Shown piece by piece: positions 8,200 to 17,353 of a DNA stretch of 64,000 nt. Each line of letters opens with the position of its first letter. Within the stretch, counting starts at the first letter, position 1. This DNA comes from Planctobacterium marinum (GTDB lineage: Bacteria; Pseudomonadota; Gammaproteobacteria; Enterobacterales; Alteromonadaceae). The stretch is from contig NZ_JAJEWQ010000003.1 of assembly GCF_020687805.1 (NCBI RefSeq), positions 795,736-859,735 on the forward strand, read 5' to 3'. The notes beneath the pieces were generated by a model, which saw only the letters and a list, made by a program, of their open reading frames with translations, had not been told where the DNA came from and did not search any database. The translations under genes and the position numbers were made by a program.

Positions 8200-10386
8200 A
8201 TGACCACCAGCAAGGGCAATGTTCCCGCCGACTACATCTCAGCAGGCAAACTCGCTGTTCATCCAGCACTTTGGCAATTCATCAACAGTGAAGCGCTGCC
8301 ACCCGTTAAACTGGCGCAAAGTGATTTCTGGCAAGCGTTTGAGGCGCTATTGCTGGAGCTACAACCCGTTAATAAAGCACTGCTGGAGAAACGCGAATCA
8401 CTGCAGCAGCAAATTGACAGTTGGCACAATCAACATCCGGAAATGGAGTTTTCGGCTTACAAACAATTTCTGAAAGACATCAATTATCTGGTGGCAGAGC
8501 CAGAAGATTTTCAGATCACCACGCAAAACGTGGATCCGGAAATCGCCACCATGGCGGGACCACAGTTAGTGGTTCCTATCAATAACGCCAGATATGCCCT
8601 GAATGCAGCAAATGCCCGCTGGGGTAGTTTATACGATGCTCTGTATGGCACAGATGTGTTGCCCGGCAAAGCCGACACATCGCTGGCCTATGATCCGGTG
8701 CGGGGTCAACAGGTAGTGGAATGGGTAAAAACCTGGCTAGATAAATCCTTTCCGTTACAACACGGCTCTCACCGTGATGTTGTTGCCTATAGCGTTTCCA
8801 ACGCTGAATTAACAGTTACCATGCAAGATGGCGCCAGCCAAAAGCTGGCAAACGATGCACAATTTATCGGATTCCAGGGCAAGGCAGCCAGCCCCTCTTG
8901 TATTTTGCTGAAAAACAATGGACTTCATGTTGAAATTCAGATTGACGGCAAACATCTGGTGGGTGAAGGCGATCCCGCCAACGTTAAAGATGTAGTGTTA
9001 GAAGCAGCTCTGACCACGATCATGGATTGCGAAGACTCAGTGGCTGCAGTAGACGGCGAAGATAAAACCCTGGTGTATCAAAACTGGGCTGGGCTTATCC
9101 GTGGTGATCTGAAACTCGAGATGCGCAAAGGCAACAAAGTGATCACCCGCTCTTTAAATCAGGACAGGCAATACACGGGCAAAAATGAAGAGTCCATTCG
9201 CCTGCCTGGCAGGAGTCTGATGTTTGTGCGCAATGTGGGCCACCTGATGCGCAATAACGCTATCTATATTGACGGAGAAGAAGTCTACGAAGGTTTAATG
9301 GACGCCGTGATCACCTGCCTTATCGCCAAACAGGACGTAATGCAGCAAGGCCAATTCAGCAACAGCAAAACCGGAAGTATTTACATTGTAAAACCCAAAA
9401 TGCACGGCCCCGAAGAAGTGGCGTTTAGCCATACTCTGTTTAGTAAAGTGGAGCAGATTCTGGCGCTACCGGCGGATACTATAAAAATCGGCATTATGGA
9501 CGAAGAGCGTCGCACCAGCGTCAACCTGAAAGCCTGTATCGCTGCGGCAAAATCAAGAGTTGCCTTTATTAATACCGGCTTTTTGGACCGCACCGGTGAT
9601 GAGATCCACACGTCTATGCAATGTGGGCCTTTCGCACGCAAAACGGAGCTTAAGGCCATGCCATGGATTCAGGCCTATGAAAAATCCAATGTCGCCAAGG
9701 GCCTGGCCTGCGGTCTTGCCGGAAAAGCCCAGATTGGCAAAGGCATGTGGCCAGAGCCAGATAACATGGCCAAAATGATGACCGCCAAAACCGGCCACGT
9801 GCAATCCGGAGCCAATACGGCCTGGGTTCCCTCTCCTACCGCTGCCACCTTACATGCGCTGCATTATCATGAAATATCGGTGGCTTCTATGCAGCAGCAA
9901 CTGAGTGAAGTGGACTTCGATGGCTTAGATGACATTTTAAGTATCCCGGTAAAACCGGATGTAGCCACCCTTAGCGCCAATGATCTGGAAGCGGAACTGG
10001 ACAACAATGTGCAAGGCATACTGGGTTATGTAGTGCGCTGGGTACACCAGGGAGTAGGCTGCTCCAAAGTACCGGATATCAATAATGTGGGCTTGATGGA
10101 AGACAGAGCAACCCTGCGAATTTCCAGCCAGCACATCGCCAACTGGTTGGAACATGGCATTGTCAGTGAAGCACAAGTTAAAGCCAGCATGGAAAAAATG
10201 GCAAACTTGGTGGATCAACAAAACGCCAACGACAGTGAGTACATCGCCATGTGTCCTGATCCAGAACGTGCCATTGCCTATCAGGCCGCTATGGAACTTA
10301 TTTATGAAGGAAAAGGGCAGCCCAGTGGTTATACTGAGCCAGTTCTGCATCGCAAGCGCCTGGAAATGAAAGCCAGCCAAGCTTAG
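8200..10386 (+). CDS. glcB: Malate synthase G
   Basis: A 728-residue protein close to the roughly 723 residues of malate synthase G. It condenses glyoxylate with acetyl-CoA to malate in the cytoplasm. Diagnostic segments are TTIMDCEDSVAAVDGEDK, GIMDEERRTSVNLKACI (magnesium-binding Glu near 435) and NTGFLDRTGDEIHTSMQ (magnesium-binding Asp), then GANTAWVPSPTAATLHALHYH. The ATG at 8200 follows GAGGAAG. An 8-bp inverted repeat (8064-8071 and 8088-8095) in the leader could be an operator. A strong hairpin terminator follows at 10390. With aceA immediately downstream it forms the glyoxylate shunt, although the two are separate transcription units. Confidence 0.97.
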   Translation: MTTSKGNVPADYISAGKLAVHPALWQFINSEALPPVKLAQSDFWQAFEALLLELQPVNKALLEKRESLQQQIDSWHNQHPEMEFSAYKQFLKDINYLVAEPEDFQITTQNVDPEIATMAGPQLVVPINNARYALNAANARWGSLYDALYGTDVLPGKADTSLAYDPVRGQQVVEWVKTWLDKSFPLQHGSHRDVVAYSVSNAELTVTMQDGASQKLANDAQFIGFQGKAASPSCILLKNNGLHVEIQIDGKHLVGEGDPANVKDVVLEAALTTIMDCEDSVAAVDGEDKTLVYQNWAGLIRGDLKLEMRKGNKVITRSLNQDRQYTGKNEESIRLPGRSLMFVRNVGHLMRNNAIYIDGEEVYEGLMDAVITCLIAKQDVMQQGQFSNSKTGSIYIVKPKMHGPEEVAFSHTLFSKVEQILALPADTIKIGIMDEERRTSVNLKACIAAAKSRVAFINTGFLDRTGDEIHTSMQCGPFARKTELKAMPWIQAYEKSNVAKGLACGLAGKAQIGKGMWPEPDNMAKMMTAKTGHVQSGANTAWVPSPTAATLHALHYHEISVASMQQQLSEVDFDGLDDILSIPVKPDVATLSANDLEAELDNNVQGILGYVVRWVHQGVGCSKVPDINNVGLMEDRATLRISSQHIANWLEHGIVSEAQVKASMEKMANLVDQQNANDSEYIAMCPDPERAIAYQAAMELIYEGKGQPSGYTEPVLHRKRLEMKASQA

Positions 10387-10389
10387 TTA

Positions 10390-10413
10390 AACGCCTCTTC
10401 GGAGGCGTTTTTT
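10390..10413 (+). terminator. Rho-independent terminator after glcB
   Basis: A perfect 8-bp stem (AACGCCTC with GAGGCGTT) closed by a TTCG tetraloop is followed by a T run. It begins four bases after the glcB stop codon and separates glcB from aceA. Confidence 0.93.
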
Positions 10414-10779
10414 ATAGTTATTTTTCCATCAGTGTTTTCGCTGCAACTCACATTCACACATCAAAACCACAAAATACCCACCATTCACAAAATAAATATT
10501 CATTATTTTCATAGAGTTAACCAAATTTCAATCTAATTTCATGCTATCCGGAAGACGATTACAGATTAAACCCCCTTAATCCCAGCCACACCAACATTCA
10601 CCAAATGAATATCGCAAATCCATTTTATCTATTAGATGAATCGCGAATTGTTACTTAAAGTAATCATCAACGGATTCGGAATTCTATTGAAAACTTTCAG
10701 ACTGGATTTCACCGAATCTCTGAATAAAAACAAGTACCCTGACCAGCAGCTACAGCTGAAAGAAAACGAGGAAGTAAAC
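10414..10779 (+). promoter_or_regulatory. aceA leader with a 20-bp imperfect direct repeat
   Basis: This 366-bp AT-rich gap holds no supported gene. It contains two copies of a 20-bp sequence at 10482-10501 and 10595-10614 that agree at 17 positions (pattern CATTCAC-AAAT-AATAT), 113 bp apart. A shorter echo (CATTCACA) lies near 10451. They could be binding sites for a regulator of isocitrate lyase; this is inference only. The reading frame open from 10636 upstream of the true aceA start has no homology-like content and is treated as leader. Confidence 0.35.
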
Positions 10780-12378
10780 ATGTCTCTCTACAGTAACGAT
10801 ATCGAATTAGTACAAGCCGTCATTGCAGCGCGTGGCAAATCCTGGGAAGCGATAGACGCTGAATCCGTAGCGAGAATGCGCGCTCAGAATAAATTCCAGA
10901 CAGGTCTGGACATCGCCAAATACACGGCTGACATCATGCGTGCTGACATGGAAGCCTATGACGCTGACAGCTCCAAATACACACAATCATTGGGCTGCTG
11001 GCACGGCTTCATCGGCCAACAGAAAATGATCTCCATCAAAAAGCATTTTGGTGGCAGCACAGAGCGTCGCTACCTGTACCTGTCAGGCTGGATGGTGGCC
11101 GCATTGCGTTCTGATTTCGGTCCGTTGCCGGATCAATCCATGCATGAAAAAACCTCAGTACCGGCACTAATTGAAGAACTGTACACCTTCTTGCGTCAGG
11201 CGGATGCCAGAGAACTAGGTGCCCTGTTCCGCGAACTGGACACTGCACGTGAGGCGGGTGATAGCGCCAAACAAGCTGAAATTCAGGACAAAATCGACAA
11301 CCACCAGACTCACGTAGTGCCTATTATTGCGGATATTGATGCTGGCTTTGGTAACGAAGAAGCCACTTATCTGTTAGCCAGAAAAATGATTGAAGCTGGT
11401 GCTTGCTGTCTGCAGATTGAAAACCAGGTTGCCGACGAGAAGCAATGTGGTCACCAGGACGGTAAAGTCACCGTGCCTCATGCAGATTTTCACGCCAAAT
11501 TACGCGCCCTGCGTTATGCATTCCTTGAGCTGGGTGTCGACAACGGTGTTATTGTAGCTCGCACAGACTCTCTGGGCGCCGGTCTGACCAAAGAAATCGC
11601 AGTAGTGAAAGAGCCTGGCGATGCCGGAGATATCTACAATTCCTTCCTGGACGTTGAAGAAATCGCAGTAGAAGACATGCAACAAGGCGATGTTGTATTC
11701 AATAAAAACGGTAAGCTGGTGCGTCCTAAACGTTTACCTTCCGGCTTGTATCAGTTCCGCAAGGGTACAGGTGAAGACCGCTGCGTATTTGACTGTATCG
11801 GAGCCTTAAATGCCGGCGCAGACTTATTGTGGATTGAAACCGAAAAACCTCATGTAGGTCAGATTGGCGGCATGGTTAACCGGGTGCGCGAAGTCATTCC
11901 TAATGCCAAGTTAGTGTACAATAATTCACCGTCATTCAACTGGACGCTGAACTTCCGTCAACAGGTATTTGATGCCTGGTCAGACGCAGGAAAAGACGTA
12001 TCAGCCTACATTCGTGCTGACCTGATGAATGCTGAATATGACGATACCGAATTGGCGGTGGTTGCCGATGATAAGATCCGCACCTTCCAGGCAGATGCAG
12101 CACGCGACGCAGGCATCTTCCATCACCTGATCACTTTGCCGACTTACCACACAGCCGCGTTGTCTACGGACAATCTTGCCAAAGAATACTTTGGTGCGCA
12201 GGGCATGCTGGGCTATGTTGCCGGTGTTCAGCGCAAAGAAATCCGTCAGGGCATTGCCTGTGTTAAACACCAGAATATGGCGGGTTCAGATATGGGTGAT
12301 GATCACAAAGAATACTTTGCCGGTGAAAATGCCCTGAAAGCGTCAGGTAAAGATAACACGATGAATCAGTTCAGCTAA
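10780..12378 (+). CDS. aceA: Isocitrate lyase
   Basis: The start at ATG 10780 is chosen because GAGGAAG lies 6 bp upstream and the resulting 532 residues match the long (about 530-residue) proteobacterial isocitrate lyase class. The frame is open back to 10636, but those 48 codons look unrelated. The enzyme cleaves isocitrate to glyoxylate and succinate. The active-site motif is EKQCGHQDGK with catalytic Cys223; the metal-binding region PIIADIDAGFGNEEATY and the segment LVYNNSPSFNW are also family signatures. The C-terminus ends DNTMNQFS. It follows glcB after a terminator and has its own terminator at 12404. Confidence 0.97.
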   Translation: MSLYSNDIELVQAVIAARGKSWEAIDAESVARMRAQNKFQTGLDIAKYTADIMRADMEAYDADSSKYTQSLGCWHGFIGQQKMISIKKHFGGSTERRYLYLSGWMVAALRSDFGPLPDQSMHEKTSVPALIEELYTFLRQADARELGALFRELDTAREAGDSAKQAEIQDKIDNHQTHVVPIIADIDAGFGNEEATYLLARKMIEAGACCLQIENQVADEKQCGHQDGKVTVPHADFHAKLRALRYAFLELGVDNGVIVARTDSLGAGLTKEIAVVKEPGDAGDIYNSFLDVEEIAVEDMQQGDVVFNKNGKLVRPKRLPSGLYQFRKGTGEDRCVFDCIGALNAGADLLWIETEKPHVGQIGGMVNRVREVIPNAKLVYNNSPSFNWTLNFRQQVFDAWSDAGKDVSAYIRADLMNAEYDDTELAVVADDKIRTFQADAARDAGIFHHLITLPTYHTAALSTDNLAKEYFGAQGMLGYVAGVQRKEIRQGIACVKHQNMAGSDMGDDHKEYFAGENALKASGKDNTMNQFS

Positions 12379-12403
12379 GCGACCAGCAAGTCATTAAATA
12401 CAG

Positions 12404-12434
12404 AAACGGTCCGGCGTCAGCCAGACCGTTTTTT
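12404..12434 (+). terminator. Rho-independent terminator after aceA
   Basis: An 8-bp stem (AAACGGTC with GACCGTTT) encloses a second short stem (GGC with GCC) and ends in six T residues, 26 bp after the aceA stop. Confidence 0.9.
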
Positions 12435-12656
12435 AATACGCCCAGATTTGCGGGATTCCAATGTGCAAATACATACTATTTTCAACAAATAACAAAACAA
12501 ACATTAACAAACCATAATTGCCCTTTACAATCGTTCAAATTCCCCTATTTTTAATAGCTTCTGCCGGGTATTGCACTGGCAATAAAACGTGTTAGGATGC
12601 AGCGTTTTTCTGTCTCATAGCGCTGAGCAGCTGTTTAAAATTTTGAGGAACTACCT

Positions 12657-13859
12657 ATGTCAAAAGTATTAATCATCGGGGCCGGTGGTGTCAGCACCGT
12701 CACAGTAAAAAAATGTGCCAGATTACCGGAGCATTTTGATGAAATTTATCTGGCCAGCCGAACCCTGAGCAAATGTGAAGCGTTGCAAAAAGAATGCGGC
12801 GAAGACCGGGTAAAAGCGGTATTTGCAGTGGATGCTGATGACAAAGATCAAGTGGCTGCCTTAATTAATCAAATCAAGCCGGACCTGCTGGTAAACCTGG
12901 CTCTACCCTATCAGGACCTGCCTATCATGGATGCCTGTCTGGAAACTAAGACAGACTATCTGGATACGGCCAACTATGAACCTAAAGACGAAGCCAAATT
13001 CGAATACTCCTGGCAGTGGGCTTATCAGGACAAGTTTAAGGATGCCGGTATTATGGCGCTGTTAGGCAGTGGCTTTGATCCGGGTGTTACCAATGTTTAT
13101 ACCGCCTATGCCGCTAAGCATTACTTTGATGAAATCCACTACCTGGACATCGTCGATTGTAACGGTGGTGATCACGGTCAGGCGTTTGCCACTAACTTTA
13201 ACCCGGAAATCAATATCCGCGAGATCACCCAACGTGGTCGCTTCTGGGAAAACGGCGAATGGAAAGAAACCGATCCCCTGAGTGTACGTGAAGATCTGCA
13301 CTATCAGAATATTGGTGAGCGCGCTTCTTACCTGATGTTCCATGAAGAGTTGGAATCACTGGTTAAGCACTTCCCCACTTTAAAACGTGCCCGCTTCTGG
13401 ATGACCTTTGGTGAAGCTTATCTGAACCACCTGCGCGTACTGGAAGGCATTGGTATGACTTCAATCGAACCTGTTGAGTTCCAGGGCCAACAGATTGTTC
13501 CGTTAGAATTCTTAAAAGCAGTATTGCCTAACCCGGGCTCACTGGCGGAAGGCTACACCGGCATGACCTGTATCGGTACCTACATTACAGGTATAAAAGA
13601 TGGCAAAGAGAAAACCATCTTTATTTACAACAACTGTGATCACGCCGTATGTAACGAAGAAGTTGGCGCCCAGGCAGTTTCTTACACCACAGGCGTACCC
13701 GCCATGATTGGTGCAGCACTAATGCTAAATGGCACCTGGAAGAAGCCAGGCGTCTGGAATATGGAGCAATTCGATCCAGACCCGTTCATGGACATGCTGA
13801 ATCAACACGGCTTACCGTGGCACGTTATGGAATGTGACGCCAGCCCCTTCAGCAAATAA
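12657..13859 (+). CDS. Carboxynorspermidine dehydrogenase (saccharopine dehydrogenase family)
   Basis: A 400-residue member of the saccharopine dehydrogenase family. The N-terminal Rossmann motif is VLIIGAGGVSTVTVKKCA. Later conserved segments are NLALPYQDLPIMDACLE, DTANYEPKDEA, and GSGFDPGVTNVYTAYAAKHYF. The size and the adjacent nspC identify it as carboxynorspermidine dehydrogenase, which reductively condenses aspartate beta-semialdehyde with a diamine to give carboxynorspermidine or carboxyspermidine using NADPH. The start has GAGGAACT upstream. It is followed after 129 bp, containing a palindromic element, by the decarboxylase gene. This pathway replaces the S-adenosylmethionine route to spermidine-type polyamines. 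Confidence 0.93.
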   Translation: MSKVLIIGAGGVSTVTVKKCARLPEHFDEIYLASRTLSKCEALQKECGEDRVKAVFAVDADDKDQVAALINQIKPDLLVNLALPYQDLPIMDACLETKTDYLDTANYEPKDEAKFEYSWQWAYQDKFKDAGIMALLGSGFDPGVTNVYTAYAAKHYFDEIHYLDIVDCNGGDHGQAFATNFNPEINIREITQRGRFWENGEWKETDPLSVREDLHYQNIGERASYLMFHEELESLVKHFPTLKRARFWMTFGEAYLNHLRVLEGIGMTSIEPVEFQGQQIVPLEFLKAVLPNPGSLAEGYTGMTCIGTYITGIKDGKEKTIFIYNNCDHAVCNEEVGAQAVSYTTGVPAMIGAALMLNGTWKKPGVWNMEQFDPDPFMDMLNQHGLPWHVMECDASPFSK

Positions 13860-13872
13860 GCTAAGCCTAACC

Positions 13873-13936
13873 AAGGGTCAGAGACTTTGAAAACCAAAAA
13901 GCGTGGCGGTTTTCATTTGCAACAACTCTGACCCTA
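13873..13936. repeat. Nested palindromic REP-like element between the norspermidine genes
   Basis: Outer arms AGGGTCAGAG (13874-13883) and CTCTGACCCT (13926-13935) are perfect complements. Inside them lies a second perfect pair, GAAAACC (13889-13895) and GGTTTTC (13908-13914). The outer motif resembles the GGGTCAGAGT ends often seen next to Y1/RAYT-type transposase genes in gammaproteobacteria (from memory), so it may be a mobilised palindromic repeat. No T run follows, so it is not a simple terminator. A direct 13-bp repeat, CTATGATTTCTGA, follows at 13934-13946 and 13948-13960. Confidence 0.6.
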
Positions 13937-13988
13937 TGATTTCTGAGCTATGATTTCTGACTTAACATCTCGTCTGAGGTAACCCACA

Positions 13989-15125
13989 ATGATCGACCCT
14001 ATGCTCTCTCCTGAAATTCCTTCTCCCAGCTATGTTTGTGAAGAAGCGAAGCTAAAACGCAATCTTGAGTTAATGGCGCGCGTGCAGCAACAATCAGGCT
14101 GTAAAATCATCCTGGCTCTGAAAGGCTTTAGCATGTGGTCTACCTTTGATCTGGTTGGCGAGTACTTACACGGCTGTACCGCCAGTTCAGTGTGGGAGGC
14201 TAAACTGGCTAAAGGGGAAATGGGTAAGGAAGTTCACGCTTACGCACCGGCTTACAAGCCAGAAGAAATCACTGAGTTAAAACAGTTGGTCAATCATATT
14301 TCTTTTAACAGCCTGACCCAGTGGCAGCGTTATAAAAGTGAATTTGTGGCAACAGATATCTCACCTGGTATCCGGGTTAATCCTGAGCATCAGGAAGCCG
14401 AAACCGAACTTTATGATCCCAGCGCGCCAGGTTCACGACTCGGAATTCGGGCCGCAGATTTAGAAGGTCAGGATTTATCGGGGATTGAAGGTTTTCACGT
14501 TCACAATTTATGCGAGTGCGATTCCTTTGCGACTGAGCGTACCATCAAAGCCGTAGAAGAAAAATTTGGCAAATGGCTGCCGGGTTTAAAATGGATTAAT
14601 CTGGGTGGCGGTCATCTGATGACCAAAGCCGGTTACGATGTCGAACACCTGATTTCAGTGCTGAAAACCTTCCGGGAAAAATATGATGTCGAACTAATCC
14701 TGGAACCTGGATCTGCGGTCGCCTGGCAAACCGGGCCACTGGTTTGTGAAGTGGTGGATATTGTTGAAAATCAGGGTCCAATTGCAATACTGGACATTTC
14801 TGCCACAGCACACATGCCAGATGTACTGGAAATGCCCTACCGGCCTGTTGTGCGCAATGCCGGAGAGCCAGGAGACAAAGCTTACACCTATAAATTGGGG
14901 GGCAACTCCTGCCTGGCTGGCGATGTGATCGGCAGCTATAGTTTTGAGCAGCCTTTACAACCCGGTGATCGACTCATTTTTGAAGACATGATCCACTACA
15001 CTATGGTGAAAACCACATTTTTTAACGGTGTACAACACCCTCACATCGGTATCTTAAAAGAAGACGGTCAGTTTAAATTAGTGAAATCCTTCTCCTATGA
15101 GGAATTTCGCGCCCGCCTTTCCTGA
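13989..15125 (+). CDS. nspC: Carboxynorspermidine decarboxylase
   Basis: A 378-residue PLP-dependent decarboxylase of the alanine-racemase fold (fold III). The PLP-lysine segment is IILALKGFSMWSTF; the glycine-rich phosphate-binding segment is WINLGGGHLMTKAGYD; the C-terminal barrel carries KLGGNSCLAGDVIGSYSFE with the substrate cysteine. It decarboxylates carboxynorspermidine or carboxyspermidine to norspermidine or spermidine. The ATG at 13989 follows GAGGTAA. It pairs with the dehydrogenase at 12657. In Vibrio this polyamine route influences biofilm formation through c-di-GMP signalling, but no NspS/MbaA sensor is in view. Confidence 0.95.
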   Translation: MIDPMLSPEIPSPSYVCEEAKLKRNLELMARVQQQSGCKIILALKGFSMWSTFDLVGEYLHGCTASSVWEAKLAKGEMGKEVHAYAPAYKPEEITELKQLVNHISFNSLTQWQRYKSEFVATDISPGIRVNPEHQEAETELYDPSAPGSRLGIRAADLEGQDLSGIEGFHVHNLCECDSFATERTIKAVEEKFGKWLPGLKWINLGGGHLMTKAGYDVEHLISVLKTFREKYDVELILEPGSAVAWQTGPLVCEVVDIVENQGPIAILDISATAHMPDVLEMPYRPVVRNAGEPGDKAYTYKLGGNSCLAGDVIGSYSFEQPLQPGDRLIFEDMIHYTMVKTTFFNGVQHPHIGILKEDGQFKLVKSFSYEEFRARLS

Positions 15126-15477
15126 TTTTGGTGCAATCCAATCCGTCATAATCCCGATTTTCCCCTGATAAAACAGTGTCAGGGGACATTTTCTGCCAAT
15201 TAGGTTAACCAGCCGAAAACAGGGTGTTAATTGTTTGTTTATTGCACAAGGCTGGTGCTGATAAGCCTTTGATTTGGGAAATATTTCCCTGATAAATTCG
15301 GCAATAAAAGCGTAATTCTAATGAAATCATTTAGTTACAATCCTGGCCCATCATTCGCATTAGTGTAATCGAGGAAGATCACTGACCTTCTGCGTTTTAA
15401 TTAGCCGGATTGTTCTGCCTTCCTCCCCGCTCAGTGCAATGGCGTACTGAACGGAGAAACCAACGAAGGAGCAGGTT
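15126..15477. other. Intergenic stretch with hairpin and palindrome, no gene seen
   Basis: This 352-bp gap holds a terminator-like hairpin at 15161-15186 and a perfect 14-bp palindrome, GGGAAATATTTCCC, at 15276-15289, which could be an operator for the downstream binding-protein gene. An AAGGAG ribosome-binding site sits at its end. I see no open frame with protein-like content. Confidence 0.5.
15161..15193 (+). terminator. Possible terminator after nspC
   Basis: A perfect 8-bp stem, TCCCCTGA (15161-15168) with TCAGGGGA (15179-15186), is followed by CATTTTCT. The T run is short, so this is tentative. Confidence 0.5.
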
Positions 15478-16320
15478 ATGATGCGGTTGAAGAATTATCT
15501 ATTTTGGGTTGTATTATCGTTCACCCCTTTCATACTAACAGCAAAAGAATCAGTGGTGGTTCCCTATTACGATTCGGTGGAGGATCAATACGCCAATGAC
15601 TTGCTGACCCAGGCTCTTGCCAGTCAACAACACCCGATTAGCGCACGTAATTATGGCTATGATGTCACTGGCACACGATTAATCGAGGCATTTGACGACC
15701 GGGAGCTGGACATTCTCTGGCTACCCAAAGAAGAAGCCGAAAACACGCAGCACCATATCGTTGCTGTACCGATATTCAGAGGCCTGATGAGCTATTATAA
15801 GATGGTTCAAAGTACCTACCAGCAAAACCTGCAACCGGAAAGTCAATTAAAACAACTGGAACTGGGGATGTTCAGAGACGATGCGCAGGCGGCCTACCTT
15901 GAACATTCGGGCTATCAGATTGTTAATGTAAAACACCTGGATAACCTCACTGAGATGCTTTACGGTGAAAGATTTGATGCCATATTAGCGCCGGCAGCGC
16001 GTATCGATGCAAAATCCGTTGCTGATTTTAAATTGCTACCGGGTCTTATTGCGATTGATAGTCCATGGTATTTTGTAGTGCACAAGAGTCGCCCGGATCT
16101 TGCTAAAAAACTGCGTGAAGGTTTAACGGCTATGTTACTGGATGGTTCTATGGATGAGCTTTTGCTCAGTACTCCCTGGATGGCAAGCCTGTACGAGCAG
16201 TTACAAAATGAGGATGCATTAATTTTCTCGCTGCCTTCAGGTACTGAGGCCAGTGCAGAACTGGCTTCAGAGTTTTGGTTGTCCTTTGATAAACAGCCCT
16301 TGTTATCAGCATTGAATTAA
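15478..16320 (+). CDS. Periplasmic binding-protein-like protein, orphan
   Basis: A 280-residue protein with a signal peptide (MMRLKNYLFWVVLSFTPFILTA). Two adjacent ATG codons (15478, 15481) follow an AAGGAG site; either may be used. The mature part looks like a divergent family-3 solute-binding protein: an opening VVVPYYDS strand, LIEAFDDRELDILWLPKEEA in the first lobe, and MLYGERFDAILAPAARID in the second. No transporter genes are adjacent. The ligand is unknown, and sequence conservation is weaker than for the proteins at 1421 and 55566. It may act in sensing rather than uptake. Confidence 0.65.
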   Translation: MMRLKNYLFWVVLSFTPFILTAKESVVVPYYDSVEDQYANDLLTQALASQQHPISARNYGYDVTGTRLIEAFDDRELDILWLPKEEAENTQHHIVAVPIFRGLMSYYKMVQSTYQQNLQPESQLKQLELGMFRDDAQAAYLEHSGYQIVNVKHLDNLTEMLYGERFDAILAPAARIDAKSVADFKLLPGLIAIDSPWYFVVHKSRPDLAKKLREGLTAMLLDGSMDELLLSTPWMASLYEQLQNEDALIFSLPSGTEASAELASEFWLSFDKQPLLSALN

Positions 16321-16331
16321 CGGAGTTTTAA

Positions 16332-16375
16332 GTGACGGCCCTAAGCAGGCCGTCACAAAACCCGAACCCGGGTTT
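16332..16375. terminator. Hairpins between convergent genes
   Basis: Two perfect hairpins lie between the plus-strand binding protein (stop 16320) and the minus-strand coiled-coil gene (stop 16374). The first has a 9-bp stem, GTGACGGCC (16332-16340) with GGCCGTCAC (16348-16356). The second pairs AAACCCG (16358-16364) with CGGGTTT (16369-16375). Neither has a long T run, so bidirectional termination is plausible but unproven. Confidence 0.4.
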
Positions 16376-17339
16376 AGAATTGGTAAGTCTGAGTCCTGGT
16401 CAACAATTCATTGGGCGATAACTTTTGCAAAACACACTGTTTTACGTCCTTCAGATTAAACACATACACCTTGTCCAGTTCATCTCTGGATCGCTCTCCC
16501 TGTCCGCGGCTAAACTCCTTTAAAACAAAATTGAGTTTTTCAGTGTCATCCAGTGATTTTAAACCACTGCCGTAATCACAAAGGGTTTCAGCCACCGTCG
16601 CTTCAAAATCAGCCAAAAACCGTTTTACCATCTGATTTTGCGCTTCTTCCATTTTAGCCTCCCGGCGCGCTTCTTCTTCTTCTAGCTCTTTGGCTTTTTT
16701 CGCGAACTCCGCTTTCTTCGTGTCGAGTTTTTCCAGTTCAGAGCGGATTTCTTTTAAATCTTTTTCCAGTGCCTTTTTGCGTTCCGGCTCAGCATGACGC
16801 ATTTCAAATTCCAGGTCGCGGATGTTGCGTTCATACTCCCGACTTTGCCACGACAGATCCCGTTCCTTTTCTCTTAAATCACGACGTCGCTCACGATGTT
16901 CGCGCATCACTTCTCTGGTGCGCTCCTGTACCTCTTCGATATACTCTTCCATCTCCTCGTCCACTTCAAAAGAAAATGAAAAATTACTACCATGGGGGTC
17001 TACCTCGATGTCGGGAGCCGGTGGAGCCTCGGGTACATCAAAACCTTCCATCATGCCTTCCAGGCTTTGTACCATATCGCCAAAATCAAAGCTAAAATGC
17101 ATGTTTTTTGAGGTCGATGTATAAATATCAAACACCAGTCCTTGCCCGGCCAGATACCCGGTTTCAATCTTCCTGAAGCGAATGCCATCACTGCGAGTGT
17201 TTTGCTTCAACGATGTGGTGAGAATATTTTGCATAATTTGCGCGTCTTTATGGACGGCATCAAACTTGTCCTGCGCGTTTGCCGCTGTCATCAGCGATAA
17301 GCAGGCGATAACACTGGATACTAACATTGATTTTTTCAT
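16374..17339 (-). CDS. Secreted coiled-coil protein of unknown function in an ECF sigma operon
   Basis: I choose ATG 17339 (321 residues) because GGAG lies upstream and it opens a clean signal peptide (MKKSMLVSSVIACLSLMTAANAQ); the earlier ATG at 17354 overlaps the previous stop. The mature protein has a middle region of about 130 residues dominated by Glu, Lys and Arg (for example REHRERRRDLREKERDL), predicted to be a long coiled coil, preceded by a Pro/Asp linker and followed by a compact C-terminal part with two cysteines (Cys near DYGSGL and KQCVLQK). It is the third gene of a sigma/anti-sigma operon and may be the output or envelope sensor partner. No enzymatic motif is visible. Confidence 0.75.
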   Translation of the reverse strand: MKKSMLVSSVIACLSLMTAANAQDKFDAVHKDAQIMQNILTTSLKQNTRSDGIRFRKIETGYLAGQGLVFDIYTSTSKNMHFSFDFGDMVQSLEGMMEGFDVPEAPPAPDIEVDPHGSNFSFSFEVDEEMEEYIEEVQERTREVMREHRERRRDLREKERDLSWQSREYERNIRDLEFEMRHAEPERKKALEKDLKEIRSELEKLDTKKAEFAKKAKELEEEEARREAKMEEAQNQMVKRFLADFEATVAETLCDYGSGLKSLDDTEKLNFVLKEFSRGQGERSRDELDKVYVFNLKDVKQCVLQKLSPNELLTRTQTYQF

Positions 17340-17353
17340 GTTCTGATACTCCA

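Noticed and set aside
10636-10779. A 48-residue N-terminal extension of isocitrate lyase
   Set aside because: The family length and a GAGGAAG site fix the start at 10780; the upstream codons lack similarity and contain the probable promoter.
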